Positions 27,231 through 36,475 are shown, counted from the stretch's first letter. The stretch is DNA of 64,000 nucleotides from Flavobacterium difficile (GCF_011392115.1 NZ_JAAJBT010000005.1:124001-188000), one strand, 5' to 3'. Numbers and translations are program-made. Notes: generated by a model not told the origin, from the letters alone.

Positions 27231-28760
27231 ATGAGAAAATTTATTTGCATCCAATTGCTTTTTACCTCTCTTTTTTCTTTCTCGCAAAGTTGGGAAAGTA
27301 GCGGGTATATAAATTCAGATGTAACACTTCCTAGAATTAAACAAGCCGACACGTTTTTTTATACGGAATACGAATTTTTATTAAATGAAACCCACAAAAC
27401 GCTATCGGAAATAAATGCTGAAATAAAAGCCAACACCTTCGAACCTATAAAATACATGGTTTCAAAAACAACCCAAAACAGCACTAAAATTGAAAAATAC
27501 ATCAAAGGAAATCTTTTTAGTGAAAAAACTTACAAAAACAATGTTTTAAATGGTGCAACAAAAATCTATTATCCTGATGGAACGCTTTTTCAAGAAGTTG
27601 ATTTTTTAAATGGAAAAGTAAATGGTACCTATACAATTTATAGCAATGATCGAGAGCATAAAGTGATTTTAGAAACCAACTACAAAAATGGAATAAGAAA
27701 CGGCATAAGAAAATATTATATTCCAAGAGATGAAGAAGTTTTAGAAGGAAATTATGTTGATGGCAAATTAGTTGGCGACTTAAAATTTACTACGGAATAT
27801 GGCTATTATTTATTGCCTAATGATCTTAAAAAAGGAAAAGTACAAGGGTTCTCAAATAATAAATTGGTCAGTGAATTTTATATCATTAATGAGAAAGAAA
27901 TTCATGGAGAAGCACTATTATATTTTTATGATTCTGATAAAATCGCCATGAAAATCCCTTATTTTTTAGGAGAAAAAAACGGAACAGCTAGAATGTATGA
28001 TCGCGAAGGAAAAGAAATAAAAAAAATTGAATTTAAAAATGGTAAAAAAGTTGGCGATTATGTCAATTTCACAAAAGACAATCAAATAAGTAGCGAAGAA
28101 CATTATGATGAGGAAGGAAACAAAACTGGCCTTTGGAAAGAATATAAAAACGGTGTAATTTACAGCGAACAAAATTACAAATCAGATAAACTAAACGGCA
28201 CTTATAAATTGTATAAAAATGGGGTTTTACAAAACGTTGAAGAATATAAAAATGGTATTCGAAATGGAAAATCTGAAACTTATAATGTTGAAAACGAACA
28301 ATTAGTCAGCGAATCGGTTTATGAAAATGATGTGGTCGTAAAAACCATTCAATACTACAACAATCAAGTAAAATTTAGTGTATTTGATAAAGAGAAGAAA
28401 ACTAAATTATTTTCCACAAAATATTACGACAAATCTGGAAAATTATTGCATCAGAACAATTACAACGAAACCCGACAACCGATCGGAATTCAAAAGAATT
28501 TTTCGCTCAGAAATGATGAACCCGTTTCAAATAGTGAAACACATTACGATGCTAATGGCAAACAAACTAAACATATTTATAATTTCGGAGGCAATTCTTC
28601 AACAGAAACCAATTACAGAAATGGTGTTCCTCATGGTGAAAAAATAATAATCAATAAAGACAACATTAAAACCATCGAATACTATTACGAATCAAAAGGC
28701 AACTCGAAAAAAGTAACGAAAGAAGAATTTGAAAAACTCATGAAAGCTGAAAAAAATTAG
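27231..28760 (+). CDS. Secreted MORN_2 / YwqK-like repeat protein
   Basis: 509-510 aa from the ATG at 27231 (MRKFICIQLLFTSLFSFSQ), a clear signal peptide; the frame extends 22 codons upstream into the WG gene but without signal-peptide logic. From about residue 100 to the end there are more than a dozen units of the pattern NGKxNGxxxxYxxxG (for example LNGKVNGTYTIY, KNGIRNGIRKYY, KNGKKVGDYVNF). This is the MORN variant often annotated as YwqK-family antitoxin. A signal peptide and no toxin partner argue against a toxin-antitoxin role. Function unknown. Confidence 0.75.
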   Translation: MRKFICIQLLFTSLFSFSQSWESSGYINSDVTLPRIKQADTFFYTEYEFLLNETHKTLSEINAEIKANTFEPIKYMVSKTTQNSTKIEKYIKGNLFSEKTYKNNVLNGATKIYYPDGTLFQEVDFLNGKVNGTYTIYSNDREHKVILETNYKNGIRNGIRKYYIPRDEEVLEGNYVDGKLVGDLKFTTEYGYYLLPNDLKKGKVQGFSNNKLVSEFYIINEKEIHGEALLYFYDSDKIAMKIPYFLGEKNGTARMYDREGKEIKKIEFKNGKKVGDYVNFTKDNQISSEEHYDEEGNKTGLWKEYKNGVIYSEQNYKSDKLNGTYKLYKNGVLQNVEEYKNGIRNGKSETYNVENEQLVSESVYENDVVVKTIQYYNNQVKFSVFDKEKKTKLFSTKYYDKSGKLLHQNNYNETRQPIGIQKNFSLRNDEPVSNSETHYDANGKQTKHIYNFGGNSSTETNYRNGVPHGEKIIINKDNIKTIEYYYESKGNSKKVTKEEFEKLMKAEKN

Positions 28761-28796
28761 ATTCAACGCAAACTTTCAACTTTAACATATAAAATG

Positions 28797-28804
28797 TAAA
28801 TTTG
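28797..28804 (+). promoter_or_regulatory. Possible -7 box for leuS
   Basis: TAAATTTG (TAnnTTTG) 139 bases before the leuS ATG, ahead of the repeat block. It implies a long leader if used. Confidence 0.3.
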
Positions 28805-28859
28805 CAACCGAATTTAAGTAAATAGTCACAGAAGCAGTAACAGTCGCAGTATACAGTAT

Positions 28860-28935
28860 ACAGAAATTGCATAATGTTGAAAAACTGAAACTGAAAACTG
28901 AGACTGAAAACTGAGACTTAGACTGAAAACTGAAA
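28860..28935 (+). repeat. Tandem ACTGAGACTGAAA-type repeat before leuS
   Basis: Imperfect copies of a ~12-14-base unit (gaaaactgagact), plus two copies of acagtat just upstream. The block ends about 9 bases before the leuS ATG, so it would form most of the 5' leader. Confidence 0.7.
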
Positions 28936-28943
28936 CCTAGAAC

Positions 28944-31802
28944 ATGAAATACCATCACGAAAAAATCGAAGCCAAATGGCAACAGTATTGGGCAGAAAAT
29001 CAAACTTTTGCTGCAAGTAATAACTCGGACAAACCAAAATACTTTGTTTTAGACATGTTCCCTTATCCTTCGGGAGCAGGTTTACACGTTGGACATCCAC
29101 TAGGTTATATTGCTTCTGATATTGTGGCACGATATAAAAGACATCAAGGCTTTAATGTATTGCATCCACAAGGGTACGATTCGTTTGGTTTACCTGCGGA
29201 ACAATATGCGATTCAAACCGGACAACATCCAGCAGATACGACTCGCATGAATATTGAAGGTGGTGTGGATAAATCAGGAAATACGATTCAAGGATACAGA
29301 AATCAGTTAGACCGAATTGGTTTTTCTTTCGATTGGAGCCGTGAAGTTCGCACGTCTAATCCAGAGTATTACAAACATACACAGTGGATTTTCATTCAAT
29401 TATTCAATTCTTGGTATAATAAAAATTCAGATAAAGCAGAAGATATTTCGACTTTAGTTGCCATTTTCGCTTCAGAAGGAAATGCCAATGTAAATGCGGT
29501 TTGTGATGATAATATCGCACCTTTTACAGCAGCAGAATGGAATGCTTTTTCATCAGAACAACAACAAAAAATACTTTTACAATACAGATTAACTTATTTA
29601 GCCGAAACCGAAGTCAACTGGTGTGCGGCTTTAGGAACCGTTTTAGCTAACGACGAAATTGTAAACGGCGTTTCAGAACGTGGTGGACATCCAGTAGTTC
29701 GTAAAAAAATGACCCAATGGAGCATGCGAATTTCGGCTTACGCAGAACGTTTATTACAAGGTTTAAATCAAATCGATTGGAGTGAATCGATCAAAGAATC
29801 TCAAAGAAATTGGATTGGAAAATCAGTTGGAGCCATGGTTTCTTTCAATGTGAACAATCACGAAGCGAAAATTGACGTGTTCACAACTCGACCTGATACG
29901 ATTTTCGGCGTAACCTTTATGACTTTAGCGCCAGAACACGAATTGGTTGCTCAAATCACTACTCCAGATCAAAAAGCTGCGGTGGAAGCCTATGTAGAAG
30001 CCACAGCCAAACGTTCAGAACGTGAAAGAATGGCTGATGTTAAAACCATTTCAGGCGTTTTCACAGGTGCGTATGCCGAACATCCTTTTACCAAAGAACC
30101 GATTCCAGTTTGGATTGGCGATTACGTATTAGCCGGTTACGGAACAGGTGCAGTAATGGCCGTTCCTTGTGGTGATGAGCGTGATTATGCTTTCGCGAAT
30201 TTCTTCAAAGGCACGAACGGAATGCCAGCGATTAAAAACATTTTCAACCAAGATATTTCAGAAGCCGCTTACGGCGAAAAAGGTGGTTTCGAATTAGTAG
30301 ATTCTGATTTCTTAAACGGATTAGATTACAAATCTGGAACCAAAAAAGCCATTGCCGCTTTAGAAGAAATCGGCGCAGGAAAGGCTAAGGTAAATTACCG
30401 TTTACGTGATGCTGTTTTCTCTCGCCAACGTTATTGGGGTGAACCTTTTCCAGTGTATTATGTGAACGGTTTACCACAAATGATTGACAAAAAACACTTG
30501 CCAATCGTATTACCAGAAGTAGAAAAGTATTTACCAACCGAAGACGGACAACCACCTTTAGGTAATGCAACCGTTTGGGCTTGGGATTCTGAAACAAATC
30601 AAGTGGTAAGTAATGAAAAAATAAATGACACTAGTGTCTTTCCGTTAGAATTAAATACTATGCCAGGTTGGGCGGGTTCTTCTTGGTATTGGATGCGTTA
30701 TATGGATGCGCACAATACAGAAGATTTCGCAAACGAAGAAGCCTTAAAGTATTGGGAAAGTGTCGATTTATACATTGGTGGAAGCGAACATGCCACCGGA
30801 CATTTATTATACTCGCGTTTTTGGAATAAATTCTTAAAAGACAGAGGTTACGCACCAACCGAAGAACCCTTCAAAAAACTGATCAATCAGGGAATGATTT
30901 TGGGAATGAGTGCAATAGTTTATAGAGTTTCTGGAACAAATAAATATGTTTCTAAGAACTTAAAATCTGAATATGAAACTGAAGAAATTAGAATAGATGT
31001 AAATCTTGTAAATGCTTCAGATGAAATTGATTTAGAAAGATTAAGAAATTGGATTCCTGAATTTAAAGAGGCAGAATTTATTACTGAAAATGGTAAATAT
31101 TTTGTAGGTCGCGAAATTGAAAAAATGTCTAAACGATGGTATAACGTAGTTAATCCAGATGATATTTGTGAAGAATATGGAGCCGATACTTTACGTTTGT
31201 ACGAAATGTTTTTAGGTCCGTTAGAGCAATCTAAACCTTGGAACACGGCTGGTATTACAGGTGTTTCTGGTTTCTTGAAAAAATTATGGCGTTTGTATTT
31301 TGATGATAATGGTTCAGTTATAGTTAACGACGAACCAACGGCTGACATGTACAAAGCGTTACACAAAACCATCAAAAAAGTTACGGAAGACATTGAGAAT
31401 TTCTCTTTCAACACGTCGGTTTCTCAATTCATGATTTGCGTGAACGAATTGCAACAATTAAAATGCAATCACCGTGCGATTTTAGAACCATTAGCTATTT
31501 TAGTTTCGCCATACGCGCCACACATTGCTGAGGAATTATGGTCGACTTTAGGTCACGAAGGTTCGATTGCAACAGTAGCTTTTCCAAAATTTGAAGAGAA
31601 ATATTTAGTCGAATCAGAGAAAGAATACCCAGTTTCTTTCAATGGAAAAATGCGTTTCACGATAAAGTTGCCGTTAGATTTAACCGCAGCACAAATCGAA
31701 GAAATTGTAATGGCCGACGAAAGAACACAAAATCAATTACAAGGCAGAACGCCGAATAAAGTGATTATCGTACCAGGAAAAATTATTAATTTGGTGGGAT
31801 AA
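28944..31802 (+). CDS. leuS: Leucine--tRNA ligase
   Basis: 952 aa, class Ia. The HIGH-type motif PYPSGAGLHVGH is at 40-51. The CP1 editing domain contains the conserved Thr-rich and RPDTIFGVTFM segments (near 305-340). The KMSKS-type motif reads KMSKR (727-731). An insert just before it (about 650-725) is rich in Val/Asn/Glu. The anticodon-binding helices and a small C-terminal domain follow. It charges tRNA-Leu and edits mischarged norvaline/isoleucine. It is followed by a terminator at 31905. Confidence 0.97.
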   Translation: MKYHHEKIEAKWQQYWAENQTFAASNNSDKPKYFVLDMFPYPSGAGLHVGHPLGYIASDIVARYKRHQGFNVLHPQGYDSFGLPAEQYAIQTGQHPADTTRMNIEGGVDKSGNTIQGYRNQLDRIGFSFDWSREVRTSNPEYYKHTQWIFIQLFNSWYNKNSDKAEDISTLVAIFASEGNANVNAVCDDNIAPFTAAEWNAFSSEQQQKILLQYRLTYLAETEVNWCAALGTVLANDEIVNGVSERGGHPVVRKKMTQWSMRISAYAERLLQGLNQIDWSESIKESQRNWIGKSVGAMVSFNVNNHEAKIDVFTTRPDTIFGVTFMTLAPEHELVAQITTPDQKAAVEAYVEATAKRSERERMADVKTISGVFTGAYAEHPFTKEPIPVWIGDYVLAGYGTGAVMAVPCGDERDYAFANFFKGTNGMPAIKNIFNQDISEAAYGEKGGFELVDSDFLNGLDYKSGTKKAIAALEEIGAGKAKVNYRLRDAVFSRQRYWGEPFPVYYVNGLPQMIDKKHLPIVLPEVEKYLPTEDGQPPLGNATVWAWDSETNQVVSNEKINDTSVFPLELNTMPGWAGSSWYWMRYMDAHNTEDFANEEALKYWESVDLYIGGSEHATGHLLYSRFWNKFLKDRGYAPTEEPFKKLINQGMILGMSAIVYRVSGTNKYVSKNLKSEYETEEIRIDVNLVNASDEIDLERLRNWIPEFKEAEFITENGKYFVGREIEKMSKRWYNVVNPDDICEEYGADTLRLYEMFLGPLEQSKPWNTAGITGVSGFLKKLWRLYFDDNGSVIVNDEPTADMYKALHKTIKKVTEDIENFSFNTSVSQFMICVNELQQLKCNHRAILEPLAILVSPYAPHIAEELWSTLGHEGSIATVAFPKFEEKYLVESEKEYPVSFNGKMRFTIKLPLDLTAAQIEEIVMADERTQNQLQGRTPNKVIIVPGKIINLVG

Positions 31803-31902
31803 TAATTAAACAATAAGTCAATTGGTCAATGTGCCAATTCCTAAAATCTAATCTTTTAGAGAGGTAATTATAATTCGGGTTTCAAAAAAATTTGAAAATA
31901 TA

Positions 31903-31949
31903 ATAACCGCAGCTTCGCAGATTAAGTTCTGAAAAGCTGCGGTTTTTTC
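31903..31949 (+). terminator. Terminator between leuS and the first outer-membrane paralogue
   Basis: aaccgcagctt (31905-31915) pairs with aagctgcggtt (31934-31944), followed by TTTT. Its sequence is related to the terminator at 32787-32835. Confidence 0.82.
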
Positions 31950-32089
31950 TTATGTTAATTTAATTTTCTATAAATTTTTGTTTCTAATTTCATAAATCAA
32001 AAACTACTACAGCCAAAAGAAAAAGTTAGAAAATGATTGGTAATTCATTTTTGTTTAGTATTTTTACATAAACATTAAACAAAAATATT

Positions 32090-32761
32090 ATGAAAAAAAT
32101 AATTCTATCCGTTCTTTTGTTAGTAGCCACGCTAACAAGTGCTCAAGAAACGAACAACGAAAAGAATCCAGACAAGTTAAAAGCTTTTTTCACCTACGGT
32201 TTAAACTTTCAGGTTCATGATGAGTATGCCATCAACTCAAAATTAAATCAGGCAGGTTTACCTGAATTAAAAACTACAACGCCTGAGCTCTTTTTAGGGA
32301 TGACGTTTTTCGGAAAAAAATATTCTGGAGATTTAGATTTTGGCTTCTTAAATTCGAAAAATGAAAACGATGCAAATGAAAATAAATACATCGGATTTAC
32401 AACTCGATTAAGAGTTCACTATAACGTAGTTAATAAAGAAAAAATTGCATTTACCACAGGTTTAAATATCTCAAACACTACAGGAGAATTAAATATTTAT
32501 TCGAAAAACAATCCTATTGATTTAAATAATTTAGTTCCTGATTTTAATTCTGGTCACGTTTCGCTTAGAAATAACTTGTATTATGCAGGTCCATCAGCTT
32601 CTGTGTATTTCTTCAAAAATAAAGCTACGCAACTCCGACTCAATGTAGGATACGAATTTGCTTTTTCTAAAGGAAACTGGAAATCAGATTATGGAAATGT
32701 GTTGAATTCGGTAAATGAAAGAGGCAACAACCGCTTTTTATTTGGCTTAACAATTATGTAA
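32090..32761 (+). CDS. Outer-membrane beta-barrel-like protein, paralogue 1
   Basis: 223 aa with a signal peptide ending ATLTSAQ. Alternating strands follow (FFTYGLNFQV, TTRLRVHYNVV, IAFTTGLNIS, QLRLNVGYEFAF, NRFLFGLTIM), consistent with a small barrel or periplasmic beta protein. I do not recognise a named family. The gene 118 bases downstream is the same length and aligns throughout (INSxL near 50, RxHY near 110, NNLxxD near 150, GPS near 170, NRFL/NQFL at the end). The pair therefore arose by tandem duplication and has diverged. Confidence 0.7.
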   Translation: MKKIILSVLLLVATLTSAQETNNEKNPDKLKAFFTYGLNFQVHDEYAINSKLNQAGLPELKTTTPELFLGMTFFGKKYSGDLDFGFLNSKNENDANENKYIGFTTRLRVHYNVVNKEKIAFTTGLNISNTTGELNIYSKNNPIDLNNLVPDFNSGHVSLRNNLYYAGPSASVYFFKNKATQLRLNVGYEFAFSKGNWKSDYGNVLNSVNERGNNRFLFGLTIM

Positions 32762-32786
32762 AGTAACTGTTACAGCTATTTTCAAA

Positions 32787-32835
32787 GTAAAACCGCAGAT
32801 TCGCAGATTATACGCTGTAAATCTGCGGTTTTTTC
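32787..32835 (+). terminator. Terminator between the two outer-membrane paralogues
   Basis: aaaaccgcagatt (32789-32801) pairs with aatctgcggtttt (32820-32832), then T-run. Compared with 31903-31949 one stem pair is changed on both sides (C-G to A-T). Confidence 0.82.
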
Positions 32836-32878
32836 ATGTAACAACAATTGATTCCTTTCTACTAATAAGGAAAAAAAT

Positions 32879-33550
32879 ATGAGATTCATATCCTTTTTAA
32901 CGTTTGTATATTGCTTGAATGTAAATGCGCAAGTAAATGACTATACTTTGGTAAAAGACCATTTTAAATTATTTGTTGGAGTAGGCGCTTCATTCAATAA
33001 TGGTTTTGAAATTAATTCTTACCTAGCTAAAAACAATATTCAAACCATAAATCCTGTTCAAATTAATGCCAATGCAGGTTTAATTTACTATGGTGATGAT
33101 GTGGATGTTGACTTGGGATATGAATTATTTGCTTCTGGAGATAGTAACGAAAAAACAAAAAACAGATATATTTCGAATGGAATAAAATTGAGATCGCATT
33201 ATGTTTTTCAAATTGTGAAAGATTTTGAAATTGGTACGGGTTTTAATATAAGTTATGCCAAACGAAAATTAGCCATTTACTATACCGATTATACCTTAGA
33301 TTTTAATAATTTACCAGCAGACGTTAATGGAAATCAAATTTCATTATTCAATGAAAAAGCATTAATTGGGCCCTCTTTATGTTTGAAATTTAAAGAAGTT
33401 GGAAAAAGACACCAACAAACTAAAGTCACTTTTTCTTATGAGCTTCCTATTAATAATAAACCTTGGGAAAGTAGTTTTCTAAAGTTGGAGAATAAAATTT
33501 TTGAAAAAAACAGAAATCAATTTCTAATAAATGTATCATTTACTTTATAA
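32879..33550 (+). CDS. Outer-membrane beta-barrel-like protein, paralogue 2
   Basis: 223 aa with signal peptide ending CLNVNAQ. It aligns end to end with the preceding gene at low identity: INSYL, YISNGIKLRSHY, GTGFNISYAKRKLAIYY, DFNNLPADVNGNQISLFNE, IGPSLCLKF, and terminal NQFLINVSFTL. No sorting domain or lipobox. Divergence suggests different ligands or partners rather than a recent copy. It has no visible terminator of its own. Confidence 0.7.
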   Translation: MRFISFLTFVYCLNVNAQVNDYTLVKDHFKLFVGVGASFNNGFEINSYLAKNNIQTINPVQINANAGLIYYGDDVDVDLGYELFASGDSNEKTKNRYISNGIKLRSHYVFQIVKDFEIGTGFNISYAKRKLAIYYTDYTLDFNNLPADVNGNQISLFNEKALIGPSLCLKFKEVGKRHQQTKVTFSYELPINNKPWESSFLKLENKIFEKNRNQFLINVSFTL

Positions 33551-33641
33551 GTAATTATTTTAATGTCAACTTGTCATTTTTAAAATTTGGCTCATAATTT
33601 GATGAATATTTTGTAACTTTAAATTTTTAAAATTAAAAACT

Positions 33642-34343
33642 ATGTTTGATTTACCTTACATGATACTAATTGGAGCCATTGCTCTATTCAGTTGGATAGT
33701 GAGTTCACGCTTAAAAAGTAAGTTTGAACATTATTCTAAACTAACACTAAGAAACGGAATGTCTGGTGCTGAAATTGCAGAAAAAATGCTTGCAGATCAT
33801 GGTATTCTTGATGTAAAAGTAATTTCTACACCTGGAAGATTAACAGACCATTATAACCCAGCAGACAAAACCGTTAATTTATCAGAAGCGGTATACAACC
33901 AAAGAAACGCAGCCGCAGCAGCAGTTGCAGCTCACGAAGTTGGACATGCTGTACAACATGCTCAAGCCTACGAATGGTTGACGATGCGTTCTAAAATGGT
34001 ACCAATGGTTAACATCTCTTCAAGTTTGTCGCAATGGTTAATTATGGGTGGAATTATTTTAGGTTTTGCTTCAAAATCTGGAATTGGATTTTATGTAGCT
34101 GTCGCTGGTTTAGTTTTAATGGCAGTAGCTACAACATTCAGTTTTATAACTTTGCCAGTAGAATACGATGCCAGTAACCGAGCTTTAGCGTGGTTGAAAA
34201 ACAAAAACATGTTAGGCCAAGAAGAATACGCTGGTGCTGAAGATTCTTTAAAATGGGCCGCTAGAACATACTTAGTTGCCGCTTTAGGTGCATTAGCCTC
34301 ATTATTGTATTGGGCGTACCGAATTTTAGGCTCAAGAGAATAA
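33642..34343 (+). CDS. Neutral zinc metallopeptidase (YugP family)
   Basis: 233-aa membrane protein. An N-terminal helix is at about 5-22, the zinc motif HEVGH at 98-102, and further helices at about 125-165 and 210-228. These features match the YugP-type Zn_peptidase_2 family, whose active site faces the cytosol or membrane surface; substrates are unknown. It is a single gene ended by the strong bidirectional terminator at 34357. Confidence 0.88.
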   Translation: MFDLPYMILIGAIALFSWIVSSRLKSKFEHYSKLTLRNGMSGAEIAEKMLADHGILDVKVISTPGRLTDHYNPADKTVNLSEAVYNQRNAAAAAVAAHEVGHAVQHAQAYEWLTMRSKMVPMVNISSSLSQWLIMGGIILGFASKSGIGFYVAVAGLVLMAVATTFSFITLPVEYDASNRALAWLKNKNMLGQEEYAGAEDSLKWAARTYLVAALGALASLLYWAYRILGSRE

Positions 34344-34356
34344 CTTCTAAAATAAA

Positions 34357-34396
34357 ACAAAAAAGTCCGTCAATTCATTTTGACGGACTTTTTTTT
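34357..34396. terminator. Bidirectional intrinsic terminator
   Basis: aaaaaagtccgtcaa (34359-34373) pairs with ttgacggactttttt (34379-34393). It lies between converging genes. Confidence 0.9.
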
Positions 34397-34420
34397 ATCT
34401 TAAAATATGAAATTACAAAT

Positions 34421-34447
34421 TCCAAATCGTAAATCGTAAATCGTAAA
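34421..34447 (-). repeat. Tandem TTTACGAT repeat after Lrp gene
   Basis: Three copies of an 8-base unit (plus strand aaatcgta) directly abut the TAA stop (34448-34450) of the Lrp-type gene. Confidence 0.75.
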
Positions 34448-34918
34448 TTACAATTGTATTTGTCTTTCGATTTGTTGTTCCAAAGAAATATATGTTTCCG
34501 TTCGAGAAACACCGTTTATAGTTTGAATTTTTTTGTTTAGTAACTGCATCAAATGTTCGTTATCTCTACAAATAATTTTTGTTAGAATACTCCAATTTCC
34601 TGTGGTATAATGCGATTCTAATACTTCAGGAATTTTTTTTAATTCTTTCACAACCTCTGCATTATTAGAGGCTTTTTCTAAATAAATTCCAATAAAAGCC
34701 ATCGTTTTATAGCCCAACACTTTGTTATCGACCACATATTTCGAACCAGAAATTACGCCAGCCTGTTCTAATTTTTTTAATCTTTGATGAATGGCTGCTC
34801 CTGAAATTCCGAGTTTATTTGCAATTTGAAGAATTGGTTTTCTGGCATCTTCCATTAAGTTACGAAGGATTTCTTTGTCAATTCCGTCTATTTCAATTTG
34901 TAAGTGATTTATCTTCAT
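34448..34918 (-). CDS. Lrp/AsnC-family transcriptional regulator
   Basis: 156 aa. The N-terminal winged HTH (IDGIDKEILRNLMEDARKPILQIANKLGISGAAIHQRLKKLE) is followed by an RAM/ACT effector domain (GYKTMAFIGIYLEKA). Such regulators bind amino acids and control their metabolism. It lies 75 bases after the saccharopine dehydrogenase-like gene, with a terminator between them. Control of that neighbour or of amino-acid catabolism is plausible but not shown. Confidence 0.9.
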   Translation of the reverse strand: MKINHLQIEIDGIDKEILRNLMEDARKPILQIANKLGISGAAIHQRLKKLEQAGVISGSKYVVDNKVLGYKTMAFIGIYLEKASNNAEVVKELKKIPEVLESHYTTGNWSILTKIICRDNEHLMQLLNKKIQTINGVSRTETYISLEQQIERQIQL

Positions 34919-34933
34919 AGCTTATAATTTTAA

Positions 34934-34968
34934 ATAAAAAATCCGAAATAAGTTACTATTTCGGATTA
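34934..34968 (-). terminator. Intrinsic terminator
   Basis: aatccgaaata (34940-34950) pairs with tatttcggatt (34957-34967). The minus strand continues TTTTTAT. It ends the saccharopine dehydrogenase-like transcript. Confidence 0.7.
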
Positions 34969-34993
34969 AAGTTAAGCAATATTTTTAAATTCT

Positions 34994-36355
34994 TTACATC
35001 GAATAATTATATCCAAAATAAGGCACTTCAAATTCTTTAAATACAACTCCGTATTCTTCAAGTTCTTTTAAAATAGGATCATATACTTCTTTGGTAATAG
35101 GCAATTGAACACCTGGAGTTGAGATTTCACCATTTAGTATTTTTACAGCCGCAATAGCAACAGGCAAGCCAACGGTTTTAGCCATAGCAGTATACGTTTG
35201 ATCGTCGCCTAAACACACCATAGTAGAATCAATTTGTTTCTCTTCACCATTCATTTCGTAACCAAATTTATGATACATGACAATCATGTCTTTATCTTCG
35301 GGTTGTAAGGTCCATTTATCAGCTAATATTTTTTCTAACATTTGAGCTGGTGTGGCGTTTTTTAGTCCAGAAACTGTAGTTTTACTAAATAAATCTAGCT
35401 CTAATAATTTATCCCAAATTACATCATCTTGATCGATTCGTAATTGATGTCTGAATTTAATTTCAACAGAATCAGTAGGATGATACGGCAAAAATAAGTT
35501 CACAAATTCACGGTTACTCATGGTTTCAGAATCGTCAACAATAAAGGTATCGTCGGTCATTCCTAATTGTACAAAAACATCCCATGCTTTAGAAAAACCC
35601 ACTCTTCTGATCGTACCACGGTAACAAGTTTGGGCATGCTCTAAGCCATAAATTTCCCTATATTTTAAAGAATCTCTGTTCGCATAAGCTTCAAATCTTC
35701 CAAACCCTTCTACTTCTAAAAATTCGGTTCTTCTGAATAATTTATGATAAGGAATGTATTTATAAGTACCTTCTTGTACAAATTTTGCAGCACCACCTTG
35801 TCCGGCTAACACTACATTTCTTGGATTCCAAGTAAATTTATAATTCCATAAATTGGTATCACTTTCTGGAGCTACTAACCCACCACAAAACGATTCAAAC
35901 AAGATAATATTACCACCTTCGCTTTTTATATTATCCATAATTTTCATGGCACTCATGTGATCAATTCCTGGATCTAAGCCAATTTCGTTCATTAAAACAA
36001 TATTGTTTTCTTTCGCCACAGCATCTAAAGCTTGCATTTCTGCACTTATATATGAAGCAGTAACCATATGTTTTTTATAGAAAATACAATCTTTGGCTAC
36101 TTCAATGTGCATGTGAGCCGGTAACATAGAAATGACTATATCTGAGTTTTTAATTTCATGTTTACGTTGCTCGGCATTAAAAACATCAAAAGAAATGGCT
36201 CTAGAATTTTTATGATTTTGGGTTTTCTTTTTGGCTAAATCTTCTGACAAATCGGCAATTGTTACAAATAAACGTTCTGTTTCCGACTTGTCCAATAAAT
36301 ATTTTATAAGTGAAGAAGCGGATCTACCAGCTCCAATAATTAAAATCTTTCTCAT
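34994..36355 (-). CDS. Saccharopine dehydrogenase family protein
   Basis: 453 aa. The Rossmann loop GAGRSASSLIKYLLD is at 8-22, and NEIGLDPGIDHMSAMKIMD (about 122-140) is the family's signature between domains. The C-terminal domain contains GGLVAPESDTNLWNYKFTWNPRNVVLAGQGG. Members include saccharopine reductases in lysine metabolism and carboxynorspermidine dehydrogenases. The full-length C-terminal region with DSVEIKFRHQLR favours the saccharopine-type enzyme. In bacteria that make lysine by the DAP route such genes usually serve lysine breakdown. The adjacent Lrp gene fits amino-acid catabolism. Confidence 0.82.
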   Translation of the reverse strand: MRKILIIGAGRSASSLIKYLLDKSETERLFVTIADLSEDLAKKKTQNHKNSRAISFDVFNAEQRKHEIKNSDIVISMLPAHMHIEVAKDCIFYKKHMVTASYISAEMQALDAVAKENNIVLMNEIGLDPGIDHMSAMKIMDNIKSEGGNIILFESFCGGLVAPESDTNLWNYKFTWNPRNVVLAGQGGAAKFVQEGTYKYIPYHKLFRRTEFLEVEGFGRFEAYANRDSLKYREIYGLEHAQTCYRGTIRRVGFSKAWDVFVQLGMTDDTFIVDDSETMSNREFVNLFLPYHPTDSVEIKFRHQLRIDQDDVIWDKLLELDLFSKTTVSGLKNATPAQMLEKILADKWTLQPEDKDMIVMYHKFGYEMNGEEKQIDSTMVCLGDDQTYTAMAKTVGLPVAIAAVKILNGEISTPGVQLPITKEVYDPILKELEEYGVVFKEFEVPYFGYNYSM

Positions 36356-36475
36356 TATTTCGTTAAAATATCACACGAAGGTAATAAAATGTTGTATTCC
36401 TTAAAAATAAAACCCGCTATTTATAAAAAAAGTTGGTTTGAAGTTTAGTACATTTGTAATAAAGTTAGAAAAAAA

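Noticed and set aside
27231..28760. Toxin-antitoxin label for the YwqK/MORN-like gene
   Set aside because: It has a signal peptide and no neighbouring toxin; the label would come from family naming only.
28761..28943. T-box riboswitch ahead of leuS
   Set aside because: No T-box sequence, specifier loop or terminator/antiterminator pair seen; the leader is mostly short tandem repeats.
30920..31414. A 164-codon frame on the minus strand within leuS
   Set aside because: It lies wholly inside a clear leuS frame with conserved motifs; no signal of its own.
34421..34447. CRISPR-like spaced repeat
   Set aside because: This and the other arrays are direct head-to-tail repeats with no unique spacers; no cas genes are present.
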